NCBI RefSeq assembly: GCF_000297055.2
Contig: NC_022357.1
Location: forward strand, 1,302,001-1,366,000
DNA: 64,000 bases
Source: Sulfuricella denitrificans skB26
Lineage (GTDB): Bacteria; Pseudomonadota; Gammaproteobacteria; Burkholderiales; Sulfuricellaceae
Direction: 5' to 3'
Shown here: positions 9,250 through 17,825 of the stretch, piece by piece
How the letters are laid out: each line of letters begins with the position of its first letter
Position numbering within the stretch: position 1 is the stretch's first letter
The notes under the pieces: model-generated
Databases searched by the model: none
Told to the model about the DNA's origin: nothing
Seen by the model: the letters and a program-made list of their open reading frames with translations, nothing else
Translations under genes and position numbers: made by a program

Positions 9250-9291
9250 AGCCCGTTCACCCTTCGACGAGAATTTCGGGAGGAACGGGCT
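9250..9291. repeat. Imperfect inverted repeat downstream of the Slam-like gene
   Basis: AGCCCGTTC (9250-9258) and GAACGGGCT (9283-9291) are perfect complements, with a further CCCTTCGA/TTCGGG pairing inside. It lies 55 bases past the stop of the minus-strand Slam-like gene. It resembles the dispersed CCCTTCGACAGG-type repeats of proteobacterial genomes and might also end transcription, but there is no T-run. Confidence 0.5.
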
Positions 9292-9345
9292 GAATCAAGC
9301 AGTGCTGCTTTATTGAAGTGCTGACTTGGCGGCAGTGCGCTTTTC

Positions 9346-10629
9346 TTAATCGAAGGTGCGGCTCAAGGTTAGGCTTGTCATATCTCGATCGTAGTTGTAG
9401 TAGGAGATGTTCGAATCATTCCGATAAGCAGTAAAGCTACCTGTGATCCGCCAGTCTTTCAACATTTCTTCCTTGAAATCATGGTGAAATCCCAGTTCAT
9501 AAGTTTTGAGAGTGTCCTTTTGGTTCTGAGTAAGTAGTGGCACGTTCGGGTTCAGGGCATCCCATTTCGTGTCGCGCTGAATGTATCGGCCATACACAGA
9601 GCCGTTTTCCCAGGTTACAGCGCTCGCTCCGACAAAAAACTCCGTGCCGTCGTTGCTGTAATAGTTCCGGTCTGCGGCTTCATGGAAAAACCGTATTCCG
9701 GCTTGCGCCGCGACTTTGTTGTCATGATAGACGTGCCCTAAATAGGCGCCCATGGCGGTGTAATTGCTATCTTTCCCGATGTCGCCGCTACGTGCGAATT
9801 CCCGTTTTTGCGCGAGCAAATCCCACGTGAGTTCGCTGTTACCCAGTTGCCAGGTAACGCTGGGGAGAATGGAGACATATCGTGCAAGAGGTGCGCTCCC
9901 ATACTGGTAGTGGTCGAGGCTGACGTTGACATTGGCCCGCCACTTGTTGAGTGCAAACCAGGCTGGTCCGGTGCTCAATGTGATAACTTCCAGGTTAGAA
10001 GCGTGTTCGCTGAAATTCTCTTTCGCGTAGAAATTTGCGCGGCTCTGCCAGAGAAAACGAGCGGCCGATTCGCCAATCTTGACGGGCGTTGGCGACTGGT
10101 AGGTGTGGCTGATGCCGGCGGATAGGGTCGCTGCCGTGTCGGCGCGTGCAGCCTCCGAGGGTGAAAGGTTGGTGGCTTGCGCGATCGCGCCCGAAGGCCC
10201 CGCGTTTACATTGGAGTCGTGCATGAGGCCAGCGGAAAGAGAATATTCCCAGACTTTACGTTTTAATAAGGCCTCTTGATCGCCCTTGAGTTGTGCCAGG
10301 AAAGTCAGAACGGAAAGTCTGACGTTATCCGGGAGGTCCGGTTTGCGGAGAACGGCTTCGGCTTGTTCTTTAGCCGCTTCGTAATTCAGTGCCTTGTAAT
10401 AGGTGAGAGCCAGTTCAAGGCGAACCCGATCAAGTTCGGGGCGCAGGTTCAGGATTGTCTGCAAAGATTCGATGGCGGCAAACAGGTGGCCTTGCTCCCG
10501 CTGGTACAAGCCTTCCTTAAAAAGATGGTCCACTTTCTCCTTGTCGCCCTCTGCGGCAAAGGAAACAGACCCGCCTGCCATCGTCGCGAGTCCGACACAA
10601 AGCAGTAGCATTATTTTTGGTTTTTGCAT
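9346..10629 (-). CDS. Slam-like outer-membrane protein (TPR + beta-barrel)
   Basis: Slam proteins help lipoproteins and some soluble proteins cross the outer membrane. The 427-residue product has a signal peptide (ending VSFA|AE), a TPR region (about 35-110, e.g. HLFAAIESLQTILNLRPE), and a C-terminal part of alternating aromatic strands ending TLSLSRTFD with the terminal Phe-x typical of outer-membrane barrels. The motif HDSNVNAGP marks the start of the DUF560/Slam barrel. I place the start at the ATG 10627-10629, preceded by GAAGG at good spacing, rather than the TTG five codons upstream. A 17-bp box lies about 95 bases before the start. True substrates usually sit next to slam genes; the proline-rich protein is the nearest candidate. 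Confidence 0.75.
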   Translation of the reverse strand: MQKPKIMLLLCVGLATMAGGSVSFAAEGDKEKVDHLFKEGLYQREQGHLFAAIESLQTILNLRPELDRVRLELALTYYKALNYEAAKEQAEAVLRKPDLPDNVRLSVLTFLAQLKGDQEALLKRKVWEYSLSAGLMHDSNVNAGPSGAIAQATNLSPSEAARADTAATLSAGISHTYQSPTPVKIGESAARFLWQSRANFYAKENFSEHASNLEVITLSTGPAWFALNKWRANVNVSLDHYQYGSAPLARYVSILPSVTWQLGNSELTWDLLAQKREFARSGDIGKDSNYTAMGAYLGHVYHDNKVAAQAGIRFFHEAADRNYYSNDGTEFFVGASAVTWENGSVYGRYIQRDTKWDALNPNVPLLTQNQKDTLKTYELGFHHDFKEEMLKDWRITGSFTAYRNDSNISYYNYDRDMTSLTLSRTFD

Positions 10630-10723
10630 GATATTAGCCTTCAAGGTGTTTCTTTCTTTTTAAAATTAGGCTGCGCGACAGGTGAATTTCGCGTGATCAT
10701 ACTACGGTTTTATTTTTTTATGA

Positions 10724-10740
10724 TGTAAAGATTTTCGACA
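10724..10740 (-). promoter_or_regulatory. 17-bp PrsR-type box (copy 2)
   Basis: On the minus strand the site reads TGTCGAAAATCTTTACA, one base different from copy 1. It lies 95 bases before the Slam-like gene. I see no convincing -24/-12 promoter between it and that gene. Confidence 0.65.
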
Positions 10741-10758
10741 ATTATATTGAGCTTGGCT

Positions 10759-10858
10759 GCGTTTTCAAATCCCCTCATTCTCCCTTTGTTAAAGGGGGAG
10801 GAAGATGGCGTCACCTTGGGCGGTTCACGGGTTTATCGGCGCCTTTGAGGTGCTCACC
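10759..10858 (+). repeat. Left inverted repeat of the toxin-antitoxin island
   Basis: About 100 bases that recur inverted at 11598-11698. They include a 36-base identical core around GGGGGAGGAAGATGGCG and a 22-base identical block around CACGGGTTTATCGGCGCC. Together the two copies bracket only the toxin-antitoxin pair. Confidence 0.85.
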
Positions 10859-10903
10859 CAATAATTCAGCGCGATCATCGCACGAATTTATGAAACATAC
10901 GAG

Positions 10904-11203
10904 CTAGTGATAATCGTCTTCTCGTTGGTGGCGAACTGCCAGGATGGTCACTGTCTCATTGTCGTCGATCTCGAACAGGGCGACATATCCAGCTGAGCCG
11001 AAGGGAATCAGCAGTTCACGCAGAAACGGGTTGTCGGGAATGGCTTTGCGGCATGTAAAAGGGAAGTCTCTTAACAGCTCGATGCTTTTGCCAATTGCAT
11101 CACGTGCTCGACCTGCGGCCTGCCGGTCACTCTCCAGAATGAAGCCATATAGCCGCCGCAAATCCTCCCTCGCAGCCTTGGTGTAGCGAACTCGATAGCT
11201 CAC
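10904..11203 (-). CDS. RelE/ParE-family toxin
   Basis: The 99-residue protein has the ParE/RelE toxin layout: an N-terminal strand (YRVRYTKAAREDLRRLY), two helices, and C-terminal strands ending in TILAVRHQREDDY, the usual end of the fold. RelE members cut mRNA on the ribosome while ParE members poison DNA gyrase; sequence alone does not decide which. The gene overlaps the antitoxin gene by four bases, so the two are translationally coupled. It lies inside the inverted repeats described at 10759 and 11598. Confidence 0.85.
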   Translation of the reverse strand: MSYRVRYTKAAREDLRRLYGFILESDRQAAGRARDAIGKSIELLRDFPFTCRKAIPDNPFLRELLIPFGSAGYVALFEIDDNETVTILAVRHQREDDYH

Positions 11204-11472
11204 GTACTGGCCTTGGCCTCTGCATGGGCACGCATGTCGTCCAGCTCGCGCAGGACATCCTCGGCAGCGAAGTATTCGCCGGTTCTTTGCGCTTCGTCAC
11301 GTGAAGCCAAGCCGCGGGCAATGAAGGCCTGTTGAGCCAGTCGACGTTCAATGCTGGCTCGTATAGATTGCTCTACAAAGCTCGACAGGCTCTCGCCATT
11401 CTGCAAAACACTTTCGGCAGCCAGCCGCAGTTCAGGCTCGACGCGAAGTGATGGGATCGTAGCATTTTTCAT
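11200..11472 (-). CDS. Antitoxin (YlcI/YnfO- or RHH-like)
   Basis: The 90-residue protein has an N-terminal ribbon-helix-helix-like segment (TIPSLRVEPELRLAAESVLQ, then ESLSSFVEQSIRASIERR) and an extended acidic C-terminal part expected to wrap the toxin. Antitoxin first, toxin second with a 4-base overlap is the common order. It would neutralise the toxin and repress the shared promoter. The start ATG at 11470-11472 has AAGGAATTTGTC just upstream. Confidence 0.82.
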   Translation of the reverse strand: MKNATIPSLRVEPELRLAAESVLQNGESLSSFVEQSIRASIERRLAQQAFIARGLASRDEAQRTGEYFAAEDVLRELDDMRAHAEAKAST

Positions 11473-11597
11473 GACAAATTCCTTTGCGTTGCATTTGCGA
11501 TTCAGTGTATCTCGTTCCAGTCATGATGGCAAATAACGTCGTCGCACTGGGGGTTTACCTCACTGAATTACTACGGCAAAGCCTGGGGCTTAATTTA

Positions 11598-11698
11598 GGT
11601 GAGCGCCTCGAAGGCGCCGATAAACCCGTGAATTACCCAAGGTGACGCCATCTTCCTCCCCCTTTAACAAAGAGGGAAAGAGGGCGATTTAAAAACGC
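11598..11698 (-). repeat. Right inverted repeat of the toxin-antitoxin island
   Basis: This is the reverse complement of 10759-10858 with one gap and about a dozen substitutions. No transposase is encoded between the copies, and I see no flanking target duplication. Confidence 0.85.
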
Positions 11699-11945
11699 CG
11701 GACTCGCAAAGGCCAAACCTTTATTTAAGTACCCCGGTTGAACAAGGTTCACCCAGCTGAATTAACTCCCAATCAGAAATAAATCGGCTTTCTGGTCTTT
11801 GTCGAGAAATTTAACGAGTGACTTTTTAAGACATGCCAATATGTAGCGAATTTAAGTACTCCTGAGTTATCATTTCCTTATAAGAATAATTGATGTTTTT
11901 TGATTTTCTTTATACCTGTAATAGTCATGGTTATTGAGTGAAATT

Positions 11946-11962
11946 TGTCGATAAACTTTACA
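11946..11962 (+). promoter_or_regulatory. 17-bp PrsR-type box (copy 3)
   Basis: The site reads TGTCGATAAACTTTACA, one base from copy 1. Its centre is 75 bases before the -24 GG of the promoter at 12028-12043. Confidence 0.75.
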
Positions 11963-12027
11963 TATTCATGGCTGGATATCAACATCATTTTCCGTATAAT
12001 CATTGAAAAATATGAAACAAGTGGCAC

Positions 12028-12043
12028 GGGAACAAACCTTGCT
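12028..12043 (+). promoter_or_regulatory. Sigma-54 (-24/-12) promoter
   Basis: The site is GGGAACAAACCTTGCT. The -12 element TTGCT is perfect, and GG lies 12 bases before GC as sigma-54 requires; the -24 element is weaker. The better-looking TGGCACG at 12022 is six bases too far from the same TTGC. The gene starts 119 bases later. Confidence 0.6.
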
Positions 12044-12161
12044 TATAAATTTTGTGATTTAACTGTGGCGATGGATTTAAGCGGCCTGTCAGGTTCGTTT
12101 GTAGTAGTGTAGCAATGGTTCAAGAGCATTTAATTAAACTAAAAACTGGGGGAGACACAAA

Positions 12162-13043
12162 TTGAATACCTGGATGAAAAAAGTTCTGATGGCGTTTGCA
12201 ATGCTGGCCTGGGCACCGTTTGCATTGGCGCTTACGCCTTATATCAAGGCAGACAGCGTAACCGCGGGTGACGTCAATGCCGTCATGGCCCAGGTCGAGA
12301 AAAAATTGCAGGCAGGTGGCTTTACCGTGGTTGGCAAATATCAACCCCAAGGTATTGCGGGTAATGGCGTGGTCATCGTCACCGATAAGGCCATCCTGGA
12401 TACCATAGCCAAGATTGGTGGCGATACCATCGTCGGCGCCGGCATCCGCGTAGGCGTCAAGGCCGACGGTACCGTTTCCTACATGAACCCGGAATATTGG
12501 TACCGTGCCTACTTCCGCAGCAATTACGACGCCAACGAGGCCGCGGTGAAAGGCCTGGAAGCTCGCCTGAAAACCGCTATCGGCGCCGGCGCAGCGTTCG
12601 GCGGCGATGTGAAAGCCGACGGTCTGGCCAAATATCATTATATGTTCGGCATGGAATACTTCGAGGACAACCGCGACCTGGCAACCGCAGGCAGCTTCGA
12701 AAAAGCAGTTGAAATCGTTCATGCCAACCTTGCCAAGGGCGCTGGCAGCACCGCCAAGGTTTATGAAGTTGTGATGGCCGACAAGAAAATCGCCGTATTC
12801 GGCGTCGCCATGAACGACCCAAAAACGGGTGAGGGCGTATGGGTCAACAAAATCGACGGTGCCGAGCACATTGCTGCTTTACCTTACGAAATTTTTGTTG
12901 TCGGTGACAAGATCATGGGATTCTTTGGCCGCTATCGTATCGCCCTGTCCTATCCGGCGCTGAAAATGACCAGCTTCGGCAAGATTATGGCTACCCCGGG
13001 TGCTATCAGGTCTACCCTGAAGACGGTGGCGGGTGCTGAGTAA
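12162..13043 (+). CDS. Exported protein of unknown function (DUF302-like)
   Basis: The 293-residue product has a signal peptide (ending FALA|LT) and a soluble periplasmic or secreted mature part. Segments such as VEKKLQAGGFTVVGKYQP and YEVVMADKKIAVFGVAMNDP recall DUF302 proteins, but I hold this only weakly. TTG at 12162 is chosen because GGGGGAG lies seven bases before it; the ATG four codons later has no site at proper distance. It is the first gene behind a box/sigma-54 promoter pair, is followed by a terminator, and sits before a FadL-type porin, so it may be part of the PrsR regulon. Confidence 0.65.
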   Translation: MNTWMKKVLMAFAMLAWAPFALALTPYIKADSVTAGDVNAVMAQVEKKLQAGGFTVVGKYQPQGIAGNGVVIVTDKAILDTIAKIGGDTIVGAGIRVGVKADGTVSYMNPEYWYRAYFRSNYDANEAAVKGLEARLKTAIGAGAAFGGDVKADGLAKYHYMFGMEYFEDNRDLATAGSFEKAVEIVHANLAKGAGSTAKVYEVVMADKKIAVFGVAMNDPKTGEGVWVNKIDGAEHIAALPYEIFVVGDKIMGFFGRYRIALSYPALKMTSFGKIMATPGAIRSTLKTVAGAE

Positions 13044-13120
13044 AAGATTTCAACATTCCCTCCCCTTGGCAGGGCCAGGGTGGGGGTTGAAAGTTTCGCG
13101 AGTGAATGAGCGAGAGTGAT

Positions 13121-13151
13121 GGGGCGGTGGGAAGCCGCCCCCCATTATTTT
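13121..13151 (+). terminator. Terminator between the DUF302-like and FadL-type genes
   Basis: GGGGCGG and CCGCCCC pair over seven bases with a seven-base loop, followed by CCATTATTTT. It sits in the gap between the two genes, so FadL is probably expressed separately or by read-through. Confidence 0.7.
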
Positions 13152-13201
13152 GCTTAATTGATGGCAGGATGACAAAAAATAATGACGTTTCAGGAGGAAG
13201 C

Positions 13202-14536
13202 ATGAGTATCAAGTCCAATCGTTTGTTGGCTGCCGCTATTGTTGGTTTACTGTCGGGTTCAACAAGCGCTTTCGCCACCAACGGCTCTTTTATGATCGGT
13301 TCAGGCGCCGGCTCGATTGGCATGGGCGGGGTAGGGGTGACCTCGCCGCAGGATTCGATGTGCGTGGGTGGCAACCCCGCCTGCCTGGGCGAGTTCATTC
13401 AGCCCCAGTTCGATATTGGCGCGGGTTTGTTTCGGCCGGTCAGAGCTGCGGGGACAACTGTTATGGCGGGTAGTGGTGAATATGTGGATAGTGAAGTTAA
13501 CCTGTATCTATTGCCGTCCATGGGGTTTGTCTGGCCTTTCAACGATCAGTTGACAGTCGGATTTGCCGCTTTGCCTGCCGGTGGAGGCGGAGTTACATTT
13601 GCTCCGGGTTCTGGACTTAAGGCGGGTGAACCTGCTGGTAATAACTTTTTCTCCGCTGAAAATTATCTGGGTACGGATCTCGTCCAGTTGATTATTCCGA
13701 TTACGGCTGCATACAAGGTCAATGAAACGAATACCGTGGGTGCTTCGATTATTCCGGCGCGTCAACGCTTTCTTGCGCAGGGCATATCTACTTTCAAGCC
13801 TTTTTCCGCGAGTCCTGACTATTTGACGAACAATGGACATGATTTTGCCAATGGCCTGGGTGCGCGGATAGGCTGGATGGGGTATTACTTCGACAGACGC
13901 GTTACCCTGGGAGCGACCTATGCCACCAAGGTGTACATGCAGAAATTCGAGCATTACAGGGGCTTGTTTGCCGAGCGGGGAAGTTTTGATATTCCTTCGA
14001 ATTATGCCGTCGGTATAGGCATCAAGCCTGTCGAGAACCTGACTGTTGCAGTTGATGTGGAGAAAATTCAGTACTCTGACGTTCCGGCTTTTGCCAATAG
14101 TGGGCCGGATAGCTCCGGCAATTTGAACGTGGGCACTACCGGTACGGCTACCGCATTGGGAGCACCTGAGGGTGCGGGCTTTGGCTGGAAAGATCAAACG
14201 GTTTACAAGCTGGGTGTGGCGTATAAACCCAATGATAACTGGACGCTCCGCGCAGGCTACAATTACGCAAAGATGCCGATTCGACAAGAGCAAGTCCTGT
14301 TCTCGGTGCTTGCGACTGCTACGTCAGAAACCCATTATACGGCGGGCTTTACCTATAGCATGGGCGAGCAGTCCATCCTGGGGTTCGGCAGCGAAGGATT
14401 GATAACATTCGCCTGGATGTACGCTCCCAATGTCAGAGTCGAAGGCAAGACAGTGGGGCCTTCCCTGGAAGCGGGTCTTGCTGGAATGCAAATGCGCCAG
14501 CAGTCATGGGACCTTGCGTATACGTTGAAGTTTTAA
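13202..14536 (+). CDS. FadL/OmpP1-family outer-membrane porin
   Basis: FadL-type barrels let hydrophobic compounds (long-chain fatty acids, aromatics) diffuse through the outer membrane. The 444-residue protein has a signal peptide ending AFA|TNG and begins the mature part with the hallmark TNGSFMIGSGAGSIGMGG, which in FadL forms the N-terminal hatch. The rest is amphipathic beta-strand and the chain ends SWDLAYTLKF with a terminal Phe. The open frame runs upstream to 13106, but ATG at 13202 has CAGGAGGAA before it and starts the signal peptide, so I use it. The actual substrate cannot be told. Confidence 0.87.
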   Translation: MSIKSNRLLAAAIVGLLSGSTSAFATNGSFMIGSGAGSIGMGGVGVTSPQDSMCVGGNPACLGEFIQPQFDIGAGLFRPVRAAGTTVMAGSGEYVDSEVNLYLLPSMGFVWPFNDQLTVGFAALPAGGGGVTFAPGSGLKAGEPAGNNFFSAENYLGTDLVQLIIPITAAYKVNETNTVGASIIPARQRFLAQGISTFKPFSASPDYLTNNGHDFANGLGARIGWMGYYFDRRVTLGATYATKVYMQKFEHYRGLFAERGSFDIPSNYAVGIGIKPVENLTVAVDVEKIQYSDVPAFANSGPDSSGNLNVGTTGTATALGAPEGAGFGWKDQTVYKLGVAYKPNDNWTLRAGYNYAKMPIRQEQVLFSVLATATSETHYTAGFTYSMGEQSILGFGSEGLITFAWMYAPNVRVEGKTVGPSLEAGLAGMQMRQQSWDLAYTLKF

Positions 14537-14665
14537 CTTGCCCAAACTCGCCGGAATAAAATTTTTGAAGAGCTTACGCGTTCAGCCTGACGCTCGGGGT
14601 TGCGCCAAATGGCGTAACCGCTGTGCCAAGCCGCTGAAGGTCAGTCAGTATTTAGGAGAAGTAGT

Positions 14666-16519
14666 ATGAAAAAGATATTTACCAGCCTGTGCGCTGTTGT
14701 GCTGCTCGGTAGCGGCATGGCTCAAGCAATGGGACCGGACATAGTCAATGGTAGTGCAACCAACAACTTCACCATGCTCTCCCCCGCCAATAGCACAATT
14801 GGGGGCTCTACCGACGTAACCTTCACCTGGGACGGCACCTACCGCACCACGGTGGTGACTGACGGAACCTGGAACGCAACACTGGCCTCGCCAACACCCT
14901 TCTTTGGCTTTGCATGGACTGCGCACCATGTCAATATCTATGCGCCGGGTACCTATGTATTCAATGCCGGCTGCGCTGCCGGCAACGCTTCATGCGGAAC
15001 AGGTCCAAATCTCGCACTGACCGTGCCTGCAGGCAAGGTGGGCGTACACATGTTGTTCGACTGGAACACCTCCTCAAACATCGATGTGGTGTTGTTGTGG
15101 GATATGAACAAGTCCTGGGCTCAAAACGGAACATCTTCCCCGTTTTTTACTGGTACTGGGAGCGCTACAACGGCTACCGTGTGGAATGGCGTTTCACTTG
15201 ACGTTGATGCAGATGGCTTCGCCGGCGCTAAAATGGTCGATGGCCCATTTGGTCTATCACCTGCCACTGCGTATAGCGCCAACTTCAACGTGAATGGCAT
15301 TGCCGCAGCCACGACACCTGTTGCCGCGCCAGCCGATCTGGTGCCATCGAACTTGGCAACTGCGGTGGCGCCCAACGCGGCCACTTCCATTGCAGTCACG
15401 TTCAGCGAGGCGATGGACGTGGCTTCGGTACAGTCCGCATTTACCGTCGACGCCGGAGTCAATATCTGTACTGGGATCGTCGCTTCCAATTCGGATAAGA
15501 CATTCACCTGCACGCATAATGCACTCGCGTTGAGCACGATCCACATTGCGACAATATCGACAGGTGCGAAAAGTGCGAAGGGTATTCCATTGGCCTCGGC
15601 AGTGACCTGGTCGTTTACCACCCATTTCGCCAACGATGTCGTGGCGCCGATAATCTCTGGCGCGCTGACGCCAGTAAATGGGGCTGTAAACACTTTGAAT
15701 ACACAACCCATTGCCATTACGTTCTCCGAGCCAATGGCGGGTTCTACTGCAACTGCGATGACAGTGGCAGCGAACGGCGTTGCAGTGACCGGGGTGTTTC
15801 AGGCTTCGAACAGCAACCAGACGTTTACCTTTGTTCCAACCGCAGGAGTCTTGCCGAATAGCAGTACCATCGTGGTGACAGTACCGGCTGCCGGCGCCGT
15901 GGCTGACGGTGCGGGCAATCCGCTGGCCGCTAGTCCTGCTTGGAGTTTCACCACTGAGGTGCCGGCTTCACTGGTGGCGAGTGGGGCCACTCTCTCTGTT
16001 ACGGGCGGGAACATGGTTTCGACCGAGCCACTTAGCGCTGCAAGCGCTCAGAGCACGGCGGCCGGATTTGGCAAGTCCCCGCCCTCAGGCGTCACCTTCA
16101 ATAACGGCTTCGTGAAGTACAAGGTGAACGGGGTGGCGTCGGGCGGCGCAGCAACGATCAGGATCGTGTTTCCGAGGACAATCACCGGCAAGGCTTTCTA
16201 TAAGTTCAAGCAGTCAACTGGTGACTATATTTTGCTTACGGTTGGTGGTGGGCCAAACCAGTATCTAGAAGTGAATGCCACAACTATTGATCTTAACGTG
16301 GTGGACGGTGGATCGTTGGATGATGATGGTGCGGCGAATACCATCATTGTCGACCCAGTGGGTGACGCTGATGTGGTTGTCGGTGCGACCGCTTCAACCT
16401 TGGGAGTCTCTGGTGGTGGCGGTGGTTGCGCCGTCGATCCATCCGGCAAGGATGCCAGCTTGCTGGTTGCATTGCTTGCAAGCCTGGGTTATGTCGGTTG
16501 GCGTCGCCGTCGTAGCTAG
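14666..16519 (+). CDS. Large Ig-like surface protein with JDVT-like C-terminal signal
   Basis: The 617-residue exported protein starts with a signal peptide (GMAQA|MG). The N-terminal ~210 residues form a jelly-roll-like domain I do not recognise. Two Ig-like (SbsA/Big_5-type) domains follow, each with a TFSEAM/TFSEPM motif (about 215-320 and 325-425). Then comes a region matching the choice-of-anchor U pattern (FVKYKVNG... to VDGGSLDDDGAAN...IVDP, about 460-575). The tail has GGGGGC, then DPSGKDASLL, a hydrophobic helix and WRRRRS. That is the layout of JDVT-CTERM signals, with DAS instead of the usual D-x-T. Such tails are handled by MrtJ, a CAAX-type protease; an MrtJ-like gene lies at 29739. 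Start ATG has AGGAG upstream. Confidence 0.82.
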   Translation: MKKIFTSLCAVVLLGSGMAQAMGPDIVNGSATNNFTMLSPANSTIGGSTDVTFTWDGTYRTTVVTDGTWNATLASPTPFFGFAWTAHHVNIYAPGTYVFNAGCAAGNASCGTGPNLALTVPAGKVGVHMLFDWNTSSNIDVVLLWDMNKSWAQNGTSSPFFTGTGSATTATVWNGVSLDVDADGFAGAKMVDGPFGLSPATAYSANFNVNGIAAATTPVAAPADLVPSNLATAVAPNAATSIAVTFSEAMDVASVQSAFTVDAGVNICTGIVASNSDKTFTCTHNALALSTIHIATISTGAKSAKGIPLASAVTWSFTTHFANDVVAPIISGALTPVNGAVNTLNTQPIAITFSEPMAGSTATAMTVAANGVAVTGVFQASNSNQTFTFVPTAGVLPNSSTIVVTVPAAGAVADGAGNPLAASPAWSFTTEVPASLVASGATLSVTGGNMVSTEPLSAASAQSTAAGFGKSPPSGVTFNNGFVKYKVNGVASGGAATIRIVFPRTITGKAFYKFKQSTGDYILLTVGGGPNQYLEVNATTIDLNVVDGGSLDDDGAANTIIVDPVGDADVVVGATASTLGVSGGGGGCAVDPSGKDASLLVALLASLGYVGWRRRRS

Positions 16520-16574
16520 TGCTGGCTGTTGAGTAATTTGAGACGCCCGTCATAGAGGGTGATTCAGATCGCTA

Positions 16575-16615
16575 ACAAACCCCACCTTTTTCGGAAGATG
16601 GGGTTTTGTTTTTTT
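16575..16615 (+). terminator. Rho-independent terminator
   Basis: ACAAACCCCACCTT and AAGATGGGGTTTTGT form a long stem around TTTCGG, followed by seven T. It follows the Ig-like protein gene. Confidence 0.85.
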
Positions 16616-17006
16616 AATCGGGGGTTCAAAGATGGGGAATTGCCGAATCGCGGGGTAATTGCAGCAACTCCCACCCCCGTAATGAACTGACCGTAGCAAG
16701 CCTTCTGGCAACGTTCAGCCTATCAGCTGACAAGACTCGCGCCAGCAGGTGAGCCTTTCTGCATGCTCCGACACACCGCAGCCAGCAGAAGTTTTGCTAT
16801 TACCCCGTCCCGGCCAAATGAATTCCCGGACATCTGCAAAACTGTGCTTCACGGTCACTGAATTGCGCTAGGCGTACACCCGCACCATCCGAATCAGTTA
16901 TTGACGCTGGGTCACGAAAGGTCCGTATTTGCAGGAATCCTTTCTGTAAAAGTTTGCTATGCTGAATGTATTGTATACATAACTTTACCACCCAGAAGGA
17001 GCTGGC
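16616..17006 (+). other. Intergenic region without recognisable gene
   Basis: No open frame with a credible ribosome site, no copy of the 17-bp box and no -24/-12 promoter is seen. Only the ribosome site AGAAGGAG of the next gene (16994-17001) is clear. Confidence 0.5.
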
Positions 17007-17825
17007 ATGCACAAATCCAAATCAGGAAGATCGCTGTTTGTCGTTGCCGTACTGTTGGTCAGCTGCAGTGGTACCCAAGCTGCGACTCTTTCAGCCGGCA
17101 CGTATAACATGTTCATCAAGACTTGGGCCAATTCAACCACTGCACTCAAGTCTGGTTTTTCTTATGGTTCTGCTTGTACTAGTCCTTTTTGTGGTCTGAC
17201 TGACAATGGTGCCCTGGTGCGTGGCCTAGGTTCGTCGATTGGAGGGGATGGATACGCCGGCATAATCAACATCACCGTAAACGGATCGGGTGATTTCGGG
17301 GTGAATTCATTCAGCATGGATGCCTATCCATCCGTTGGCGGTGATTTAACAACTTGGGCAAATAGTGTTGCCGGCATGGGGGGCAACATTGATGCGGGCG
17401 GCAATATTACCTTCAATCTGACCGGCCGCGTGGGAGTGATGAACTTTTTTCCTGCGTTTGACAATGGCGGCCTGGGAACAGCGTTTTACGCCGACAATGC
17501 AGCCGGAATTCCTGGTTACACGGGAACAGGCCTGAATGTCCCTTTCACCACGGGAACGTCCTGCAACCTGAACAATGTCACAGGGGCGACAGATACGTGT
17601 CTCACTGGCCAGGGACTGGATAACAGTGGCAACGCCGTGCTGGTGTCTTTGGGTAATGTCGGCTCTGATTGGGGCTATTTTGAGACGACAAGTTTTGCTG
17701 AAATTTTTAGCGTGCATATTCAGGCAGTGCCGGTTCCGGCCTCGGCATGGCTCTTCAGCTCAGGGATACTGGGCTTATTTGGTGTGGCGCGTCGTAAACA
17801 CCCTAAAAAATACAACAATCTTTAA
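17007..17825 (+). CDS. VPVPA-CTERM surface protein, paralogue A
   Basis: The 272-residue product has a signal peptide (SGTQA|AT), an all-beta mature region and the sorting signal VPVPASAWLFSSG, then a hydrophobic helix and a long basic end (ARRKHPKKYNNL). It is a predicted exosortase substrate exposed at the cell surface or in the EPS matrix. It shares with the 18395 and 20740 proteins the pattern G-I/L-G-S-S-x-x-G-D-G, S-F/Y-x-M-D-x-Y, GMGGNID, a GR-x-G-x2-x-F block and a W-x-x-F-x(4-6)-Y/F-x-E-I/V-F ending, so the three are tandem paralogues. Four cysteines in this copy may form disulphides. AGAAGGAG precedes the ATG. Confidence 0.87.
   Translation: MHKSKSGRSLFVVAVLLVSCSGTQAATLSAGTYNMFIKTWANSTTALKSGFSYGSACTSPFCGLTDNGALVRGLGSSIGGDGYAGIINITVNGSGDFGVNSFSMDAYPSVGGDLTTWANSVAGMGGNIDAGGNITFNLTGRVGVMNFFPAFDNGGLGTAFYADNAAGIPGYTGTGLNVPFTTGTSCNLNNVTGATDTCLTGQGLDNSGNAVLVSLGNVGSDWGYFETTSFAEIFSVHIQAVPVPASAWLFSSGILGLFGVARRKHPKKYNNL

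Larger units (their letters stand above)
11699..12161 (+). other. Long A+T-rich regulatory region before the 12162 gene
   Basis: Apart from the box at 11946 and the promoter at 12028, I see nothing coding here. The part 11473-11597, between the antitoxin gene and the right repeat, is also empty apart from the probable toxin-antitoxin promoter. Confidence 0.5.

Noticed and set aside
10624-10640. AGGCTAATATCATGCA as sigma-54 promoter for the Slam-like gene
   Set aside because: GG/GC offset is right, but it overlaps the start codon, and transcription would begin inside the gene; also out of helical phase with the other pairs.
10759-11698. Insertion sequence
   Set aside because: No transposase and no target duplication; only the repeats and the toxin-antitoxin genes.
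12022-12028. TGGCACG as the -24 element of the 12162 promoter
   Set aside because: It is 18, not 12, bases from the GC of TTGC; GGG at 12028 fits instead.
12120-12869. 249-codon minus-strand frame opposite the DUF302-like gene
   Set aside because: Shadow of a gene with signal peptide, ribosome site and upstream promoter on the plus strand.
16945-16962. TGTAAAAGTTTGCTATG as another 17-bp box before the 17007 gene
   Set aside because: Only the TGTAAA half is present; the CGACA half is missing.
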